Shown here: positions 44,151-55,967 of the stretch, piece after piece
Position numbering within the stretch: position 1 is the stretch's first letter
Layout: each line of letters opens with the position of its first letter
Assembly (NCBI GenBank): GCA_014529385.2
Contig: CM043951.1
Span: forward strand, 110,693,469 to 110,753,468
From: Adiantum capillus-veneris
Taxonomy: Eukaryota; Streptophyta; Polypodiopsida; Polypodiales; Pteridaceae
Direction: 5' to 3'
DNA: 60,000 nucleotides
Notes under the pieces: generated by a model
The model's input: the letters and a program-made list of their open reading frames with translations, nothing else
Databases searched by the model: none
Told to the model about the DNA's origin: nothing
Made by a program: the position numbers and the translations under genes

Positions 44151-46014
44151 GCCTTCAGTAGTATCAAACATAATTAGACTCTTAGATCCGTTGTGATAGT
44201 TATGGGCTATTGCCTTCAGTACACCGCACAACACTATCCAAAAGCAAAACAAAGGGAAAATGAAGACAACACACATGCAAAGCTTAATTTCTTCTTGTCA
44301 TCATGTAATTTTAAGCATGTTACTCATTAAATGAGGTGTGCTTATTCTGGCTTGAAACCGTAATTCAACATCTCATTTATTAAGCTAAGTAATTATGCCC
44401 AAGGAAAAGTCTCCACTTGCCTTGGTTCTCAAAACTCTGTTGAGGACTTTCTTGGATATTAACGTCTACATTTCTCTAAGCCATGCCATTCTAAATACTC
44501 CTATTGTTATCACCCTCTTGCGTTCTCAACCTTTAGGGCCATAGGTTACCAAGAGGGTTTGAATTTGTTTCCCCAGTGATGTAATCTTTATTTTTACATT
44601 CCGATCTGGTCTATCTGAAGTTTCAAGTCTCAAAGTAAGCCACGAGTTCTTTACCACATGATACACTTAATTCACATTTTACATTGTTATGTTATGCATG
44701 TGCATGGTCATTTAGTGTCTAGATATATCTGTCAACATTTAGATTGAAGTTCTTTATGAAACCTCTTGAATGGCATTTGAAACATGGACTGAAACCTCTT
44801 GAAATGTTTCAAAACTTTCTATTGTAAAACTCCATGGCTACTGTGCTTCTTGCCCAACCCTCCCTCTAGCACTAAAAGATCAGCAATTTGAATGCAAAAT
44901 TCGTTTTCTTATTAGCGCTCTTAATCGTGATCATCACAGACAAATCGTGATCAGTACAATCAACCCAACTTCAATGTTGATGAAAAAGAAAAAACACCAA
45001 GAAAATGTTAACTCATGATTGATTATAAGATGTATGTACACAATGAAAGAGAGATCTCCTTTTCTTCACAGCAAAGAGACTACAAAAAAATCACCTTCTA
45101 TGTAGATGCTTGTACATAGAGCATTCAATGCCAACTTGGGAATGAAAAAGGAAGAGATACACCCTCAACCAAGCCTCAAAATCATGTCTAAATGCCTTAG
45201 CTATGGCTCTCCATCAAGACTGAAGGTTCTACCCTCTTCTTTGCAGCACCTTCTTGCTGCCCCTCTTGTACAGAACGACCCTTGCTGATGAAAACACTCT
45301 CTCACTCCTATCCCCTTATTACATTCCAAGTTTATCTAAGAAGCCTTTCTACTTCTACTTCTTGTAAAACTATTTTTACATAGAAAATCTATGTCGCTTA
45401 CTAAAAATAGCGCATGCACAACACTGTGTCACATTATTTTTGCACTTTTATTCTAACTCAGTACTTTATATGATTGTTCTCGTGCAAATATGATGCATTC
45501 AAGCTTTTAGAAAAAGACCGCTCACATTTTGGCCCAATGCCAAGGTGATTCACTATGGGCTGAAAACAACGAAAAACAGCCACTTTTCGTGATGGATGAA
45601 TCTTTCTTTGCGAAGGAACTCCCCTTTCGAAATGACATCTCTCAGGATGCTTTGGGCAGCAGTAGGAGGGCTCGAAATCTTCATCTTCTTGGGTGAAATC
45701 TGCAGCAGCTGGCACCTTCTACAACAGCCTCCAGCAAGGAAGAAAGAGGCTACTTCTACAGTACTGGAAGCCCTGCAAGAATAGAGAGCTGTTGGTACTT
45801 ATTCGGCAAAGATAGGGGCTGAACAGGGGCACCAAAGATGGGGGCAAGATGGGATCACTCAGAAAGAGAGCTGGCTGCTTTTGTGCCATATTGAGAAAGA
45901 GGATGAGATCACTTTTATCAAAGAATTCCGCCTAGTTTTGGGCTGCTCTCTTTTACTTATGCATTGTCCACTTAAAGTGGACGGAGGGTGTGACGTAGAT
46001 ACTTTTGGGTGAAG
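44151..46014. other. Unassigned noncoding DNA
   Basis: No recognisable gene. Short ORFs (for example 45458-45715 minus) have no motif. The right end may be the decayed 5' half of the LTR below. Confidence 0.45.
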
Positions 46015-46238
46015 AGATTTTGGGACTCTGCTTTTAGGCATCCCTTGTACTGTTTCTAAGCGCCCCTGGGCCTCACTCTGCAGAGGATCTGGACGTCGAG
46101 TGTGAGAGCAGAGGACTCTCGGGAGTTGTACTGTTGCCATTCGTAATAATAAAGAAATACCAGAAGGGGCACCGGTCTTTGGGACCAGTGCATCTGGGCA
46201 CAGGACTCTGCCATGCCCTGCCGTGCCGTCTCTCTCTC

Positions 46239-46281
<43 letters not shown>

Positions 46282-46353
46282 GTTTAGTGATTTTGCAGTT
46301 TCTGATCGTGTGTTGTTATTGAATTCTCGCTTAGAGTGTCCAAGCCTGTAACA
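46015..46353 (+). repeat. LTR remnant (family 2)
   Basis: It is similar to the reverse complement of the chromovirus LTR at 55968-56559. Shared words include GGGACTCTRCTTTTRGG, AAAGAAATACC followed by a G-rich run, and the end GTCCAAGCCTGTAACA. The polyadenylation-like AATAAAG (near 46147) is in the R region. The left border is not clear, and a (CT)n lies near 46250. Confidence 0.65.
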
Positions 46354-46357
46354 GCTA

Positions 46358-46359
<2 letters not shown>

Positions 46360-46402
<43 letters not shown>
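46360..46402. repeat. C43 homopolymer
   Basis: Longest homopolymer in the window, 7 bp after the LTR remnant. Confidence 0.95.
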
Positions 46403-46404
<2 letters not shown>

Positions 46405-47223
46405 GGCTTCTCACCTAAATCTACAAGTTACTAAACTTCTTTTGAGATCGGTTTCTCTTGTCCTTTCGGCCATCCCTTTCCAGTTGGGCACGTCACATGA
46501 TCACTTTTTCACAAATGGAACCTTAAACCTTTTCTAAAGATCCTTTGTCTTGGATAGAGAAGGTACGATCATGGGACTTTCATATGAGATGACTGATCAT
46601 ATTATTGAGAGCGCGAAGGAGTGCTTTGAAGATGTATGCAAAGGATTAAGGATATTGGTGTAGGTAGACGGAAAATGATGCATTCTCCCTTGCATGCTGT
46701 AGCCTTTGTATTGCATCCAGTATGGCTAGCCAAGATTACAGGTAATGAAAGAGAGGTCCATGAAGGCTAATGTCTCTCATACAGAGGTATACTAAGGACA
46801 TAGAAACATGGGACAGGGGAAGGGCACAGGGACATGGGAAAAGGCCTCCCCGAGGACTGGGAGAAAAACTGAAATTTAAAGTTGACCGTTTTTTGGAAAT
46901 TATTTTGGCATATATGATCTACATTTAGAGACCAACACATTGATAACTAATTTGCAAAAAAGAGAGAAGAAATATGTAGTCATATTAGCAAAAGACAACA
47001 ATGGTGTACTCATGGTGTGATTAGCAAACCTTAGTGTACAATCCAAACAAAATGGCAAAATGGGAGGGGAGTGTACATATATGTAGTGATAGAGCGAGGT
47101 GAAGGGGTGTTGATGTCCTCACAAAGGTTGCAGGGTTATTGACCACTTGAGGGTTGCATTTTGCCGCTTTGGCTGCTTCATAGACCACAACTTGTCAAGG
47201 CTTCAGAGAGCGTGTGATGAAGT
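46403..47223. other. Noncoding DNA upstream of hAT transposase
   Basis: No ORF. The stretch near 46780-46860 (CAGAGGTATACTAAGGACAT and later GGGACATGGG) resembles, in inverted form, 50510-50590 (complement reads GCTAGGGACGTGGGGACA). It may be the left end of the hAT element. Confidence 0.4.
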
Positions 47224-47733
47224 TTGGGCAGCGGCCAGCCCATCCTCTCGAGTCTTGGCCCTCGGATCTCACTCTCTCTTGCCTTCAACTTCTCCCACCA
47301 AGACATAGAGCACTCCAAGGCTCAAGCTCGCTGCTCCATCTTCCAAGCCAAATGCTTTGCAAGTTTGCAGATGGGCCAAACCAAGCATCCTGAGTGGCAA
47401 TATGTGTTTTTGCGGGCATTCATAGGACGATGGCCCTTTGCGTATTAGTGCACATATTTTGGGCATTGTTGGCCATGGTGTGGGAGGCCATGTGATGAGG
47501 CCCCAACCGATGTTGTAGAGATTGTCAGAAGATTGCATGCAGATGCAAGGCCAGAGGGAGAAGACAGAGCTGCTTTTGTAGATGCATTGGTCATTGATTT
47601 GGAAGGAGATGCCTCTCAAGCTCAAGGAGGTGCTTCAATGAGTACGCATGCTAAGGGAACGACTAATGTAAGTGGCTCTTCCAAGTCCAATGTGGGGTCC
47701 TGAAGCAAGAAGAGAAAGGTTGCTCAAGGGGGT
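47224..47733 (+). pseudogene. hAT transposase N-terminal (BED-like) region, broken
   Basis: The ORF at 47224-47448 ends QTKHPEWQYVF, the segment that opens a BED zinc finger. The continuation reads AHILGIVGHGVG and DVVEIVRRLHADA in other frames, matching the end of the BED region and the following helix. Cysteine pairs are not intact. A stop (TGA near 47701) separates it from the main transposase frame. Confidence 0.6.
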
Positions 47734-48554
47734 TTGGCAAGTGCATTTGGCTTGCAAGCACGGAAGCAAGCAGACCAAGCCTTGTGCAGGTTTTTTTATG
47801 CTGAGGATGTTCCTACATGGAAAGTAAGGAGTCCTTACTTTTTGCAGATGGTGAAAGCTATTGCACAAGCATGTCCTTCGTATGTTCCTCCCTCTTATCA
47901 TGCTTTGCGCACCACAGAATTGAATGAGGAGGTCAAATGCGTAAAGACTGAGATTATGGGTGTGTGCGAGAAATGGAAAAGATATGGATGCTCTAATGTG
48001 TGTGATGGATGGTCTGACACTAGGGGCAGGCCTATCATTAACTTTCTTGCATGCTCTATTCATGGGTCAGTGTTTTTGAAAGCTGTAGACACATCTGGGG
48101 AAACAAAGACATGGGAATTCGTTTTTAAGCATCTCAAACAAGATATGAGAGATGTTGGCCCAACAAATGTTGTGCAGGTATGCATGGACAATGCAACCAA
48201 TTGTGTTGGTGATGGGGAGATGATTGGAAGGGAGTGGAAATACATTTTTTTACCAGATGTGCTTGCCATTACTTGGACCTTTTGTTTGAGGACATTGGAC
48301 ATATTGGTTGGGTTGCAAAAGTGCTTGAGGATGCAACAAAGATTGTCACATTTGTGACAAGAAAGTCTACTGTGTTGGCATTGTTTCGGCAACTTAGCAA
48401 GAAGGACTTGGTGAAGCCGTCAGCCACTCGATTTGCGTACTACTTTATTATGTTGGCCAATCTTGTGGATGAGAGATACATGCAAGGTATGCACAAGCTT
48501 ATGATTGATGACAAATTTGTGAAGATTAAGAGGGAGCGGAGCACAAAATTTTAA
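47734..48554 (+). pseudogene. hAT transposase, DUF659 core
   Basis: hAT transposases cut and paste DNA. The frame from 47734 has CSNVCDGWSDTRGRPIINFL and VVQVCMDNATNCVG, diagnostic of the DUF659 domain (the D in CDGWSD and in VCMDNA are acidic residues of the RNase H-like fold). A frameshift near 48245 moves to the frame of 48234-48554, with CACHYLDLLFEDIG and SATRFAYYFIML (the C/W-x-x-H and TR-x-x-S/F segments). It ends in a tandem duplication at 48481. The stops and the shift show it is dead. Confidence 0.88.
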
Positions 48555-48650
48555 AATCAGAGATGCATGCAAGGTATACACAAGCTTATGATCAATGACA
48601 AATTTGTGAAGATGAAGAGGTCCAAGACTGAAAAGGCTACCGAGGTCTCG
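48481..48650 (+). repeat. 87-bp tandem duplication in hAT transposase
   Basis: TGCAAGGTAT at 48481 recurs at 48568 with the following roughly 55 bases. The period is 87 bp (29 codons); a stop separates the copies. Confidence 0.9.
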
Positions 48651-49501
48651 AACATTGTGTTTAATGCATCCTTTTGGCAAGAGGTCAGGCTGATTTTGAA
48701 AATTTGTGCTCCGAATTTGAAAATTCTCCGTTTGGCTAATAGGGATACGGATCTCATGGTAGCGATGAGAAAGATTAGGGATCTACGCATTGAAAGATGG
48801 AATACGTTGCACACACAGTTACATGCTGTTGGATACATGTTGCATCCTATATAGCGAGGAAGAGGGCAAGAAAGTGATGGCGAGGTGCATGAAGGATGGA
48901 TAACATTCTTGGACAGGTACACCAAGGATGATTTGACCTTGCAAGGCACCCTATTTGATGAGTGACATTTATAAAGCTGAAAGCAAGTCATTTGCTCATC
49001 CAATTGCAAAGGATTCAAATAGGATGCAAGAGGGAGTGAAATGGTGGGCAACTTTTGGGGCTTGCACACCTGCTTTGCAAGCTCTTGCTTTGAGGGTGCT
49101 TTTGCAAGGGACATGTGCTTCTCCATGTGAGAAATTGGAGCACCTTCTCTCTCATTCATACCAAGAGAAGAAATAGGCTACTCCCATCTCATACAGAGAA
49201 GCTTGTGTACATACACACGAACTCGAGGCTCATATTCAAAATCAAAGAGCGCGGCTATGAGAGAATGGAGGTCACATTGGAAATGCTCAATAAGGGAAAA
49301 GATGAGGACCGCTTGCTTGCCTTGCAAGAGATTCAGGAGGCCATTGCAGAGAGTACTACAGATGCGAAGAGCCTATTTCCATTGCTGGTACTAGTCATAT
49401 TGGAGCATCATGCTCAGTTGGTGGTGATGAGGATGAGGATGAGAACGAGGACGAGGATGATTGCTTATGACGATGAGGATGTGAGCTATGGTGAGAGTTA
49501 G
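48567..49501 (+). pseudogene. hAT transposase C-terminal part with dimerisation domain
   Basis: It begins with VSNIVFNASFWQEVRLILKI and continues to LHAVGYMLHPI. After stops, the end has the hAT dimerisation signature in several frames: VKWWATFGACTPALQALALR, then RNWSTFSLIHTKRRNRLLPS and TEKLVYIHTNSRL, and finally an acidic tail (DEDENEDEDD). Frameshifts lie near 48960 and 49115. Dimerisation is normally needed for transposition. Confidence 0.88.
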
Positions 49502-49949
49502 AGCTCACTCCGTCTGGCCGCCTGCTTATGGACCATGGTTTTGGACATTTACCTATACCGTATGGTGTTCACTGTTGACTCTACAGTTTAGATTCTAGCC
49601 TGTAGTCTCTACTTATGTTTTGGATTCAGCCTTCAAGAGACTACACTCCTAAATGTTTTTTGGCCTACTTCTACAGTCTTGACTCCTTATGGAGGTTACT
49701 TCATTACTTAGAGGCACCATCTCTCCACTTTTTATTCTCTGTCTACATGCCTGATTGACACATGGTCATTGACTGAAGTCTGATTGGAATTTGGTCTACC
49801 CACTAGTGACTATACCATCACTCGTGTCACGTGTGCAAATTGAGCAACAAGCTAGTCTCTAAATTCTAATTTCTAAAGTTTCTATGGTTTTGTCTTTGTG
49901 TATAAAGTTTTAAACATGGTGGTGTAGTATGTAGCATCTTATGTAGTAG
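49502..49949. other. Noncoding DNA 3' of hAT transposase
   Basis: No coding signal. T-rich, probably the untranslated 3' part of the hAT element. Confidence 0.5.
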
Positions 49950-50240
49950 GCTATGTGAAGACTGACATGTCGAATTTCAGGTGGTCTGATCCGTACTTAT
50001 TCCGTATTCCGTACCTGTGTGCGTTCGACGTGTGATTGACGTATGGAAAAACTATGCTACGTGTGGAGGCGTAGAGGATGGAGTACCAGCGATGTAGTGA
50101 GTTCAAGCAATATAAAGAAATACCGAGAGGGGCGCCAAGATTTGGGGCCAATGCTCTCTTGGGGTGGATCTGTGCCACTCCTCGTCTCGTGTCGTGCATC
50201 TCTTTCAGTTCAGTCGTTATTTGAAATGCTTAAAGTTGTT
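49950..50240 (+). repeat. LTR remnant (family 2), diverged
   Basis: It shares with 46015-46353 and the complement of 55968-56559 the block around AAAGAAATACCGAGAGGGGC and GGGGCCAATGCTCTC. Ends are not clear. It lies inside the presumed hAT element. Confidence 0.5.
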
Positions 50241-50599
50241 TAGTCTGTTCTTTTTCCGTTGGCTCGTGGTGCCCCCTCCCCCCCTCCCAAAAAAAAAAAA
50301 AAAAAAAACCCCAACCCACCCCCACACACACACCCCAAAAAAAAAAGTGAAACAATCCTATAACTTGTCCTTAAAAAGGTCACAAAGGCTACTTTTTGAA
50401 TTGTTAAAACTGGTCAAACACTGTTGACTGTCTCCACTTGGCCGTACTCGACTGCCTTGTCCCTCGTTGGCCATCCCTAGCATCCTCACTTGAAATTTGT
50501 TCGGCGGTTTTGGAAATCTCGTCTCCTCACATCCCCAATCCTGGGACAGTGTCCCCACGTCCCTAGCTTCCTAGCAAGGCACTCTATGTGACGAACTTG
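50241..50599. other. Noncoding DNA with C-rich and A-rich runs
   Basis: It contains C-rich/A19 low-complexity sequence at about 50270-50345 and, at 50510-50590, the possible right end of the hAT element (inverted to 46780-46860). Confidence 0.4.
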
Positions 50600-51441
50600 T
50601 TACATACAAGTTTGAACCAAGTTCATTTGCTCGACAAAATGGGAAAAAGGAGGAAAGAATGCATCCAGGTGTCAAATATTGGAAGACATTTGGAGCGGTA
50701 CACCTGATTTGTTGCACTTGGTGATCAAGGTGCTCTCACAAGAAACTTGTGTATCCATAGTTACAAGGAAACTCTGTTTCTGGGCGTATCGGATTGGAAA
50801 CTCTGTTTTTCCAAGGTCAGTTGTTTCTTGTTTCTTTTGTGCCGCTTCTTAATGAATTTTTTGAAGGTCACATACAAATTATAACTCTAATAGTCCGTTT
50901 CTAATCCATTCGATTGCAAAGAGCAAACCATTTCCAACTTAGATGGCCTTTCCAGTCTTGTTTCCATTTCCCGTTTCATGTCACTATGTGTGCATCCCTT
51001 GTGAGAAATTGGAGTACTTCTTCTCTTATCCAAATAGTGAGGACAAGTAAGTTACTCCCAAAATGTATAGAGTAGTTTCTATACATTTAGGCTAATTTGG
51101 TGCCTTATCAACAAGGTCAAAGAACAAGGCTACGAGAAGATGAGATTGCATTGGAAATGCTAAACAAGGAGAAAGAAGGAAACCCAAGAGGAGGAAGAGG
51201 TTGCTCTGCCCTTACCATCAACAGAGTGACAAGCTCGGGGGATGTTGCTGGCCCTAGTTCCCAGGATGAGCACGACATGCGGATGATGATGAGGAGGAGG
51301 TGGAGGAAGAGGGCCCTGTCCTTGAGGATGTTGGAGATGCGTAGACTAGTCACGACTCATGCATGCTGCAATCTAGAGTCCAGACTCTACAGCCATGTTT
51401 CATTCAATGTTTGTTTTCATGTTTTCATATCTACTACCTAG
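50600..51441 (+). pseudogene. Second hAT transposase fragment, C-terminal
   Basis: In changing frames it reads SFARQNGKKEERMHPGVKYW, KTFGAVHL, and later CASLVRNWSTSSLIQ and LEMLNKEKEGNPRGG. These follow, in the same order, the C-terminal part of the hAT copy at 48960-49350 (SFAHPIAKDSNRMQEGVKWW, RNWSTFSLIH, LEMLNKGKDED). It is a diverged paralogous fragment without the core, on the same strand and directly downstream. An unrelated stretch at about 50750-50980 interrupts it. Confidence 0.75.
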
Positions 51442-52938
51442 CAGGCTTTGTCTTTAGTATCTACTATAATCTATTTAGTATCCCTTCTCAATTTGATATT
51501 AGTACTTTGGAGCTTAGTCGTGTTATTTGATTGAACATTTCTCGATGCACACTTTTGTTAATTGAGGTATGAGTCACGACATGCTATCCAAAAATCCAAC
51601 TTCTGACTACTTTTAGCGGTTATTAAATAGGGTTGGTCCTAAGGCCTTGCATTTTTAAACGGGGTCGGTTTTTAGTGGTTTTTAAACAGGGTCGGTCCTA
51701 TGGTCTTGCATTTTCCCTCTCGCTTTCCCTATATTGTCTACTCTTGCTGCCATATTCCTATCTTCTGCTGGACTTAAATAGAAATTCAAAACGAATGCAT
51801 AAATGGTACTCGCAAATGATAATATTTGCAGAGAAATTCGCTTACACAAAAAAGCAAGGATAGTACGCGTCAATTCTATCATTATATCCTTAGAAAGTGG
51901 TTTCTGGTTGAGCTCTCAAGGAGCTTTGGATGTTAACCAATGTGCATTTCTCAAATCTTTTGTGTTTTTGGACAGTGGAGGAAGTGTCAAAGCTACGAGG
52001 CCTTAGTGGGAGATGGCCTTCTTTATGCAAAGGTATGCCATAATACAGTTTGGAAAAGTATACTGACTGAAATTTATGATTAAGGTCGTATTTTCCCCTG
52101 TTTTCAATGAGTCCAGCATGTTCATCCACAGGGTGTTTTGATGCTCTTGGCTACCTTGCTGGACAGGCGTTTGGCAGCTTGGTATTTGTTATTATTTACA
52201 GGTTTTCTTCCTAGTCTTTCTTCTTTGTGTGCTTTAATCTAGTGCAAAACATCTCTCCCTTATTCCTTAAAAAGTCACATTTACCTTGCTGATGAAGGCC
52301 TCAATTATAGTTCTCACCTGCTTTATTCTGTGTTTGTTCTCTCTAACTTTGGTTTCATTATGACCTTTACCATGCTCAAAATAAGTTCGAATTTTGGAAT
52401 TTGATTTAAGGTTGCCAATCATTTTTGATCTAAAATTTACATTTTCTGACGATGGTGGAAAGATGCACCATGTTTGTGAAAAGACCTGGAACGGGAAAAT
52501 GGCAGAACTGCATGTACATACAAGTCTCTGCATTTAAAAACCGTTTCCCCAGCTACTCAACTTGAAAGAATGCCTCAATTCAAATAATATATTTGCTTCA
52601 AGCTACCAAAGCTATTGTACAAACATGGTGCCTTTGAAGGTGGGTCCTATTAGGTCACAGTAGCTTCAAGGATGAGAATCAACCAGATTTGTCAATCATT
52701 CAGAATGCTGATATCCGTAGCAGTTTTAACCAAGTTTTCAGGAATGAATGCCTGGGACCTGTTTGTTTCGAGTTTTTTTGCTAATTTAGATTGATGTGGT
52801 GCGCAATAGAGCAAAAAAAACAAATTCATGTTGTAATTTTCGAGTTAGTTTTGTTTCAACCTTAATTTTTTTCGGTGTAGCCACTCCTGATATTTTCCTT
52901 GCAGTTCCGAGATCTCCCTAGTACGTGGATTTACTATG
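51442..52938. other. AT-rich DNA with splice-like signals
   Basis: No recognisable protein. A donor-like AAAG|GTATGCC lies near 52034 and an acceptor-like CCTTGCAG|TTCCG near 52904. These could be remains of an intron-containing gene, but no reading frame joins them convincingly. Confidence 0.35.
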
Positions 52939-53305
52939 AGAGAAATCTTATGTCGATATTAAAAGGAATCAGTTGGCGAGAAAAACATTTGGAAGGTTAC
53001 TTGCCTCCTATCTGCTTCTGAAAATCATTTGCCTCTCAAACTCACTTGGTATCAAGGATACTACCTGCACCTTTGTGCTGAAGCATTATTGGAAGTTTAG
53101 TAGATTGACCAGAGAGGTTGTATCCCATTTAGTTGAAGCTTATGCTAAGTGCAATCTTGCAAGTGAAAGTTCAGAAGCAATTTGGAAAGATGCTTTAATC
53201 AATATGAGCTGTGTGGTAACATCTGAGACATCTTTGTGGAATAACCGTTTGCCTGCTTTCGATTTGTTTGGCAGTGGTCACTTTCCAATAGAGAAAGAGC
53301 TCTGA
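52939..53305 (+). CDS. Hypothetical ORF, unrecognised, possible exon
   Basis: The frame is open from 52939 (after a TGA at 52936) to TGA 53303-53305, about 120 codons, with no ATG near its beginning, so it reads like an internal exon. Its composition is protein-like (YLLLKIICLSNSLG, LVEAYAKCNLASESSEAIWK). An acceptor-like CTTGCAG lies 30 bp upstream, and a further small exon-like piece flanked by GCAG and GTAAGA is at 53407-53449. I know no family. It may be a decayed host gene. Confidence 0.35.
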
Positions 53306-53897
53306 CGTGTTCTAAGAGCTGGAACTTCTGATACTTCATAGTTTTCTTGTTGTTGAGGCTTAAATGCATGCTGCTTGATCTTTTTCAAATTGTATTGGTT
53401 TTGCAGTTATTTTTCTTCTCTGCCAGCAGCCTCCCTTCAAAGGCTTAGGTAAGACTCTATGCTGCCTGTATTTTTCAGAAGCTAAGGCTGCTTTTTAAAA
53501 GTTCTCCTTCTGTATGCAGCAGGTTTTATTGTATATGTAGCAAGAACTGGATGTATGTTTACTCTAGGGTGCTTGTAAATGGACTGAACTAACAAAGCTG
53601 GACGAAATTTGTGCAAATGTTGATTTGTGTGTTTCCTGAGATGAGTCCCATCTCTTTTCGTAGCCACATGCGGTAAATTTATTTCTAGGCTGTGAGGACA
53701 TACCTGTGTAAAGTCAGGAGGCGCTACGTAGTACGGAGGCCTGAGAAATGATGTATGGGGGCTTGCCATGGCATCAAGCACTGTAATACACCCAACTGCT
53801 GTACCTACTAGTAGGGAAGTATGGCCAAATGAAGTATACAATAGCTTATGAGAAGCCTGCCTGATCTTGAGCTTGGAATTATTAGTTTCTGTATGGT
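53306..53897. other. Noncoding DNA
   Basis: No coding signal apart from the exon-like 53407-53449 piece noted above. Confidence 0.45.
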
Positions 53898-54260
53898 GTG
53901 TGTGAGTCAGGAGTCTGGGGGCTTTGTTGGAGAGTCAATCCAGTTGTTGCACTCTGTGCAGTGGGGTTGGCCCCTGACAGGCTGGCACCATATCTTTTTT
54001 GGTTTTTTTCCGTGTTCATGTTCTCTTATTTGCGACGCCAAATACCACAGATTAGAGGACTTAGTTTTCCCCTCCTCCTATGGGAGGGAGCTTGTTTACT
54101 TGATCAGGAGTATGCAGATGATACTTTGTTTTTTGCTGAATACTCATTGCCTATTCTAAATCTGTTGTGTCAGGATCTGGACAGATATTGTTGGCTAGTG
54201 ATGCTGATATCAATTGGAGAAACTATCATGGTATTTCTTAGCGGAGTTGGATGAGTGTAG
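53898..54260 (+). pseudogene. LINE reverse transcriptase fragment D
   Basis: It reads LAPYLFWFFSVFMFSYLRRQ, QIRGLSFPLLL and LLDQEYADDTLFFAEYS, which is RT motif B to the catalytic YADD box (about 54109-54130). It then reads SIGETIMVFLSG, comparable to the NW-x-K-S/T-x-G/V-F-W-V-G segment of fragment A. It is a short internal piece of a plant LINE with a frame change at its left end. Confidence 0.75.
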
Positions 54261-55967
54261 TGGGTCAAGCAGAAGGCTTCTCTTTGCTAGCATCGCAAGG
54301 CTGCCATGAGAGCTGTTAAGAGCAGGTTTACCACAAAGAGATGCATATATTGTTAGCATGCTCAGGGAAGTTTAAAACCGTGTCACTGTCTTTCATCGAG
54401 CATAATGGAATAGCATCATATGTCTGACTTGCCACTTCCACTGTTGTGTGCAGCCAGGCTCTCTTTCCTCAAGCCCATGGCTCAAGGTTTTCGATCAGTA
54501 TGGAATAGGTGAGTGTAGCAGGCTAACGTGTATAGCAAGGCTGCCGTGAAAGCTCCTAGAGAAGGTCCACTACAAAAATACAAATATTGTGAGCAGGCTC
54601 AGGATGTCTAGGACTCTATAGGTCAGTCATTGATTTGGAAGTTCTTTGTTTGGGACTCTGAGGGGCGCCAAGGACACATTGATTAGGTTGGTTGGGAGAG
54701 ACATCTCACAACATCCCTCTCCCAATGGTTACAGTAGTGGATTTCATGCTCGGATTGTAGAGATTGAGGATGTGACTCCCCCTCATTGGCAAGAGGCGAT
54801 AAAGGGGCACTACTGATCTCCCTCCCCCATTGTAACCCACCTGTAGGGACTACCTCTAGAGCCTACCAACGGGCCCCCTAGTAGTCTAGGCTCACACTAG
54901 AGTCTAGACTAGTCTGACCCTGCTGATCTAGACTTACACTAGAGTCTAGACTAGCGGACCCTTTGTGCAGCGCTGAGGAGATGGAGTACTAGTCAGTAGT
55001 CACCGTGGCCGTGCCATCCATCATATACCACTTATCCTATTGGAGGAGATATTTTGCTTGTGTGACAAATGTTTGCCATTGTATATAAGTGGTAGCTAGC
55101 TTAAGTGGAAAGGAATCAGTTTTGTTAAGAGTCCACCCTTGTGGCACAGCACTAGCACACCTCCATGCACTACACTACTTAGCCTCTGCACCCCTTTCTA
55201 TCTGATTGGTCCTTGGTGAGGAGCCAAGAGTGCTGCCGACTAGGCATATGTATACACTAAGAGGACTCTTTGGTTGAACAGATATTGAGTCTACACTTGC
55301 TCATGGTTCAGTTTATGCTATTATTATTCCTGTCATTTCATTGTCATTTCACTTGTTGCCTCATAGTTGCTGCATTTGAGTGAGGTATTGTACACATTGC
55401 ACTAAGTGAACCCACTGAAGAGCATTGAGCACACTTGGTGGGAACTCAAAAGAAATCTCACTCGGTCGTGGTCACTAGTTCCAACTAGTGGGATCTGCTT
55501 GACTTGGTCGACTAGTTCTAGCTGGTTGGCTCGGCCCATTTCGATTGACTCATCCCTGTTGTCCAACTAGTGGACTAATAGAGCCAGATTAGGCCAAGTG
55601 GGTCGGTCTAGAGGTGCTCATGTATGACCCACACAAGGCAGTCTAGAGACACCCGTGCGAGTCCAGAGTCCTTTCAAGTCCTATCAGAGATGGCGAAACC
55701 CCTTCGTACTGAGTAGAAGTCCTCCACTCCTCTACCACTACCTTCCCAGGCCTGTGTACCTTGCCTTCACTCAGTAACTTAGGCTATCATTTAACCTCAC
55801 CATCCTTTTCAGCTTCTCCCCTCTCTACTCCCCAATCAGCCACCTCTCCTCGAGTTCCTTCCCAATCCCTCCCCTAGAGCCAAGAGAGCTAGCAAGGGGT
55901 AACAAGCATCCTAGCCAAAATCAGTATCAAGTTTTCTACCTTCAAGAGACTCTTCACTGAGGATGTT
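54261..55967. other. Unassigned DNA with LTR-like features
   Basis: Two related segments with CAAGGCTGCCRTGARAGCT words (near 54290 and 54538) and a frame reading VEIEDVTPPHWQEAIKGHY (near 54757-54806) look like decayed retrotransposon sequence I cannot place. From 54829 (TGTAACCCAC) to 55430 (GAGCACA) an LTR-like segment of about 600 bp has a TATA box (TGTATATAAG near 55080). No partner was found. Confidence 0.4.
54885..54962 (+). repeat. 42-bp tandem duplication rich in CTAGA palindromes
   Basis: The segment from TCTAGGCTCAC at 54885 recurs at 54927; each copy contains ACACTAGAGTCTAGACTAG. Confidence 0.88.

Noticed and set aside
45859-46404. 181-codon minus-strand ORF with poly-Gly start
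   Set aside because: The Gly run is the C43 homopolymer and the rest overlaps an LTR remnant.
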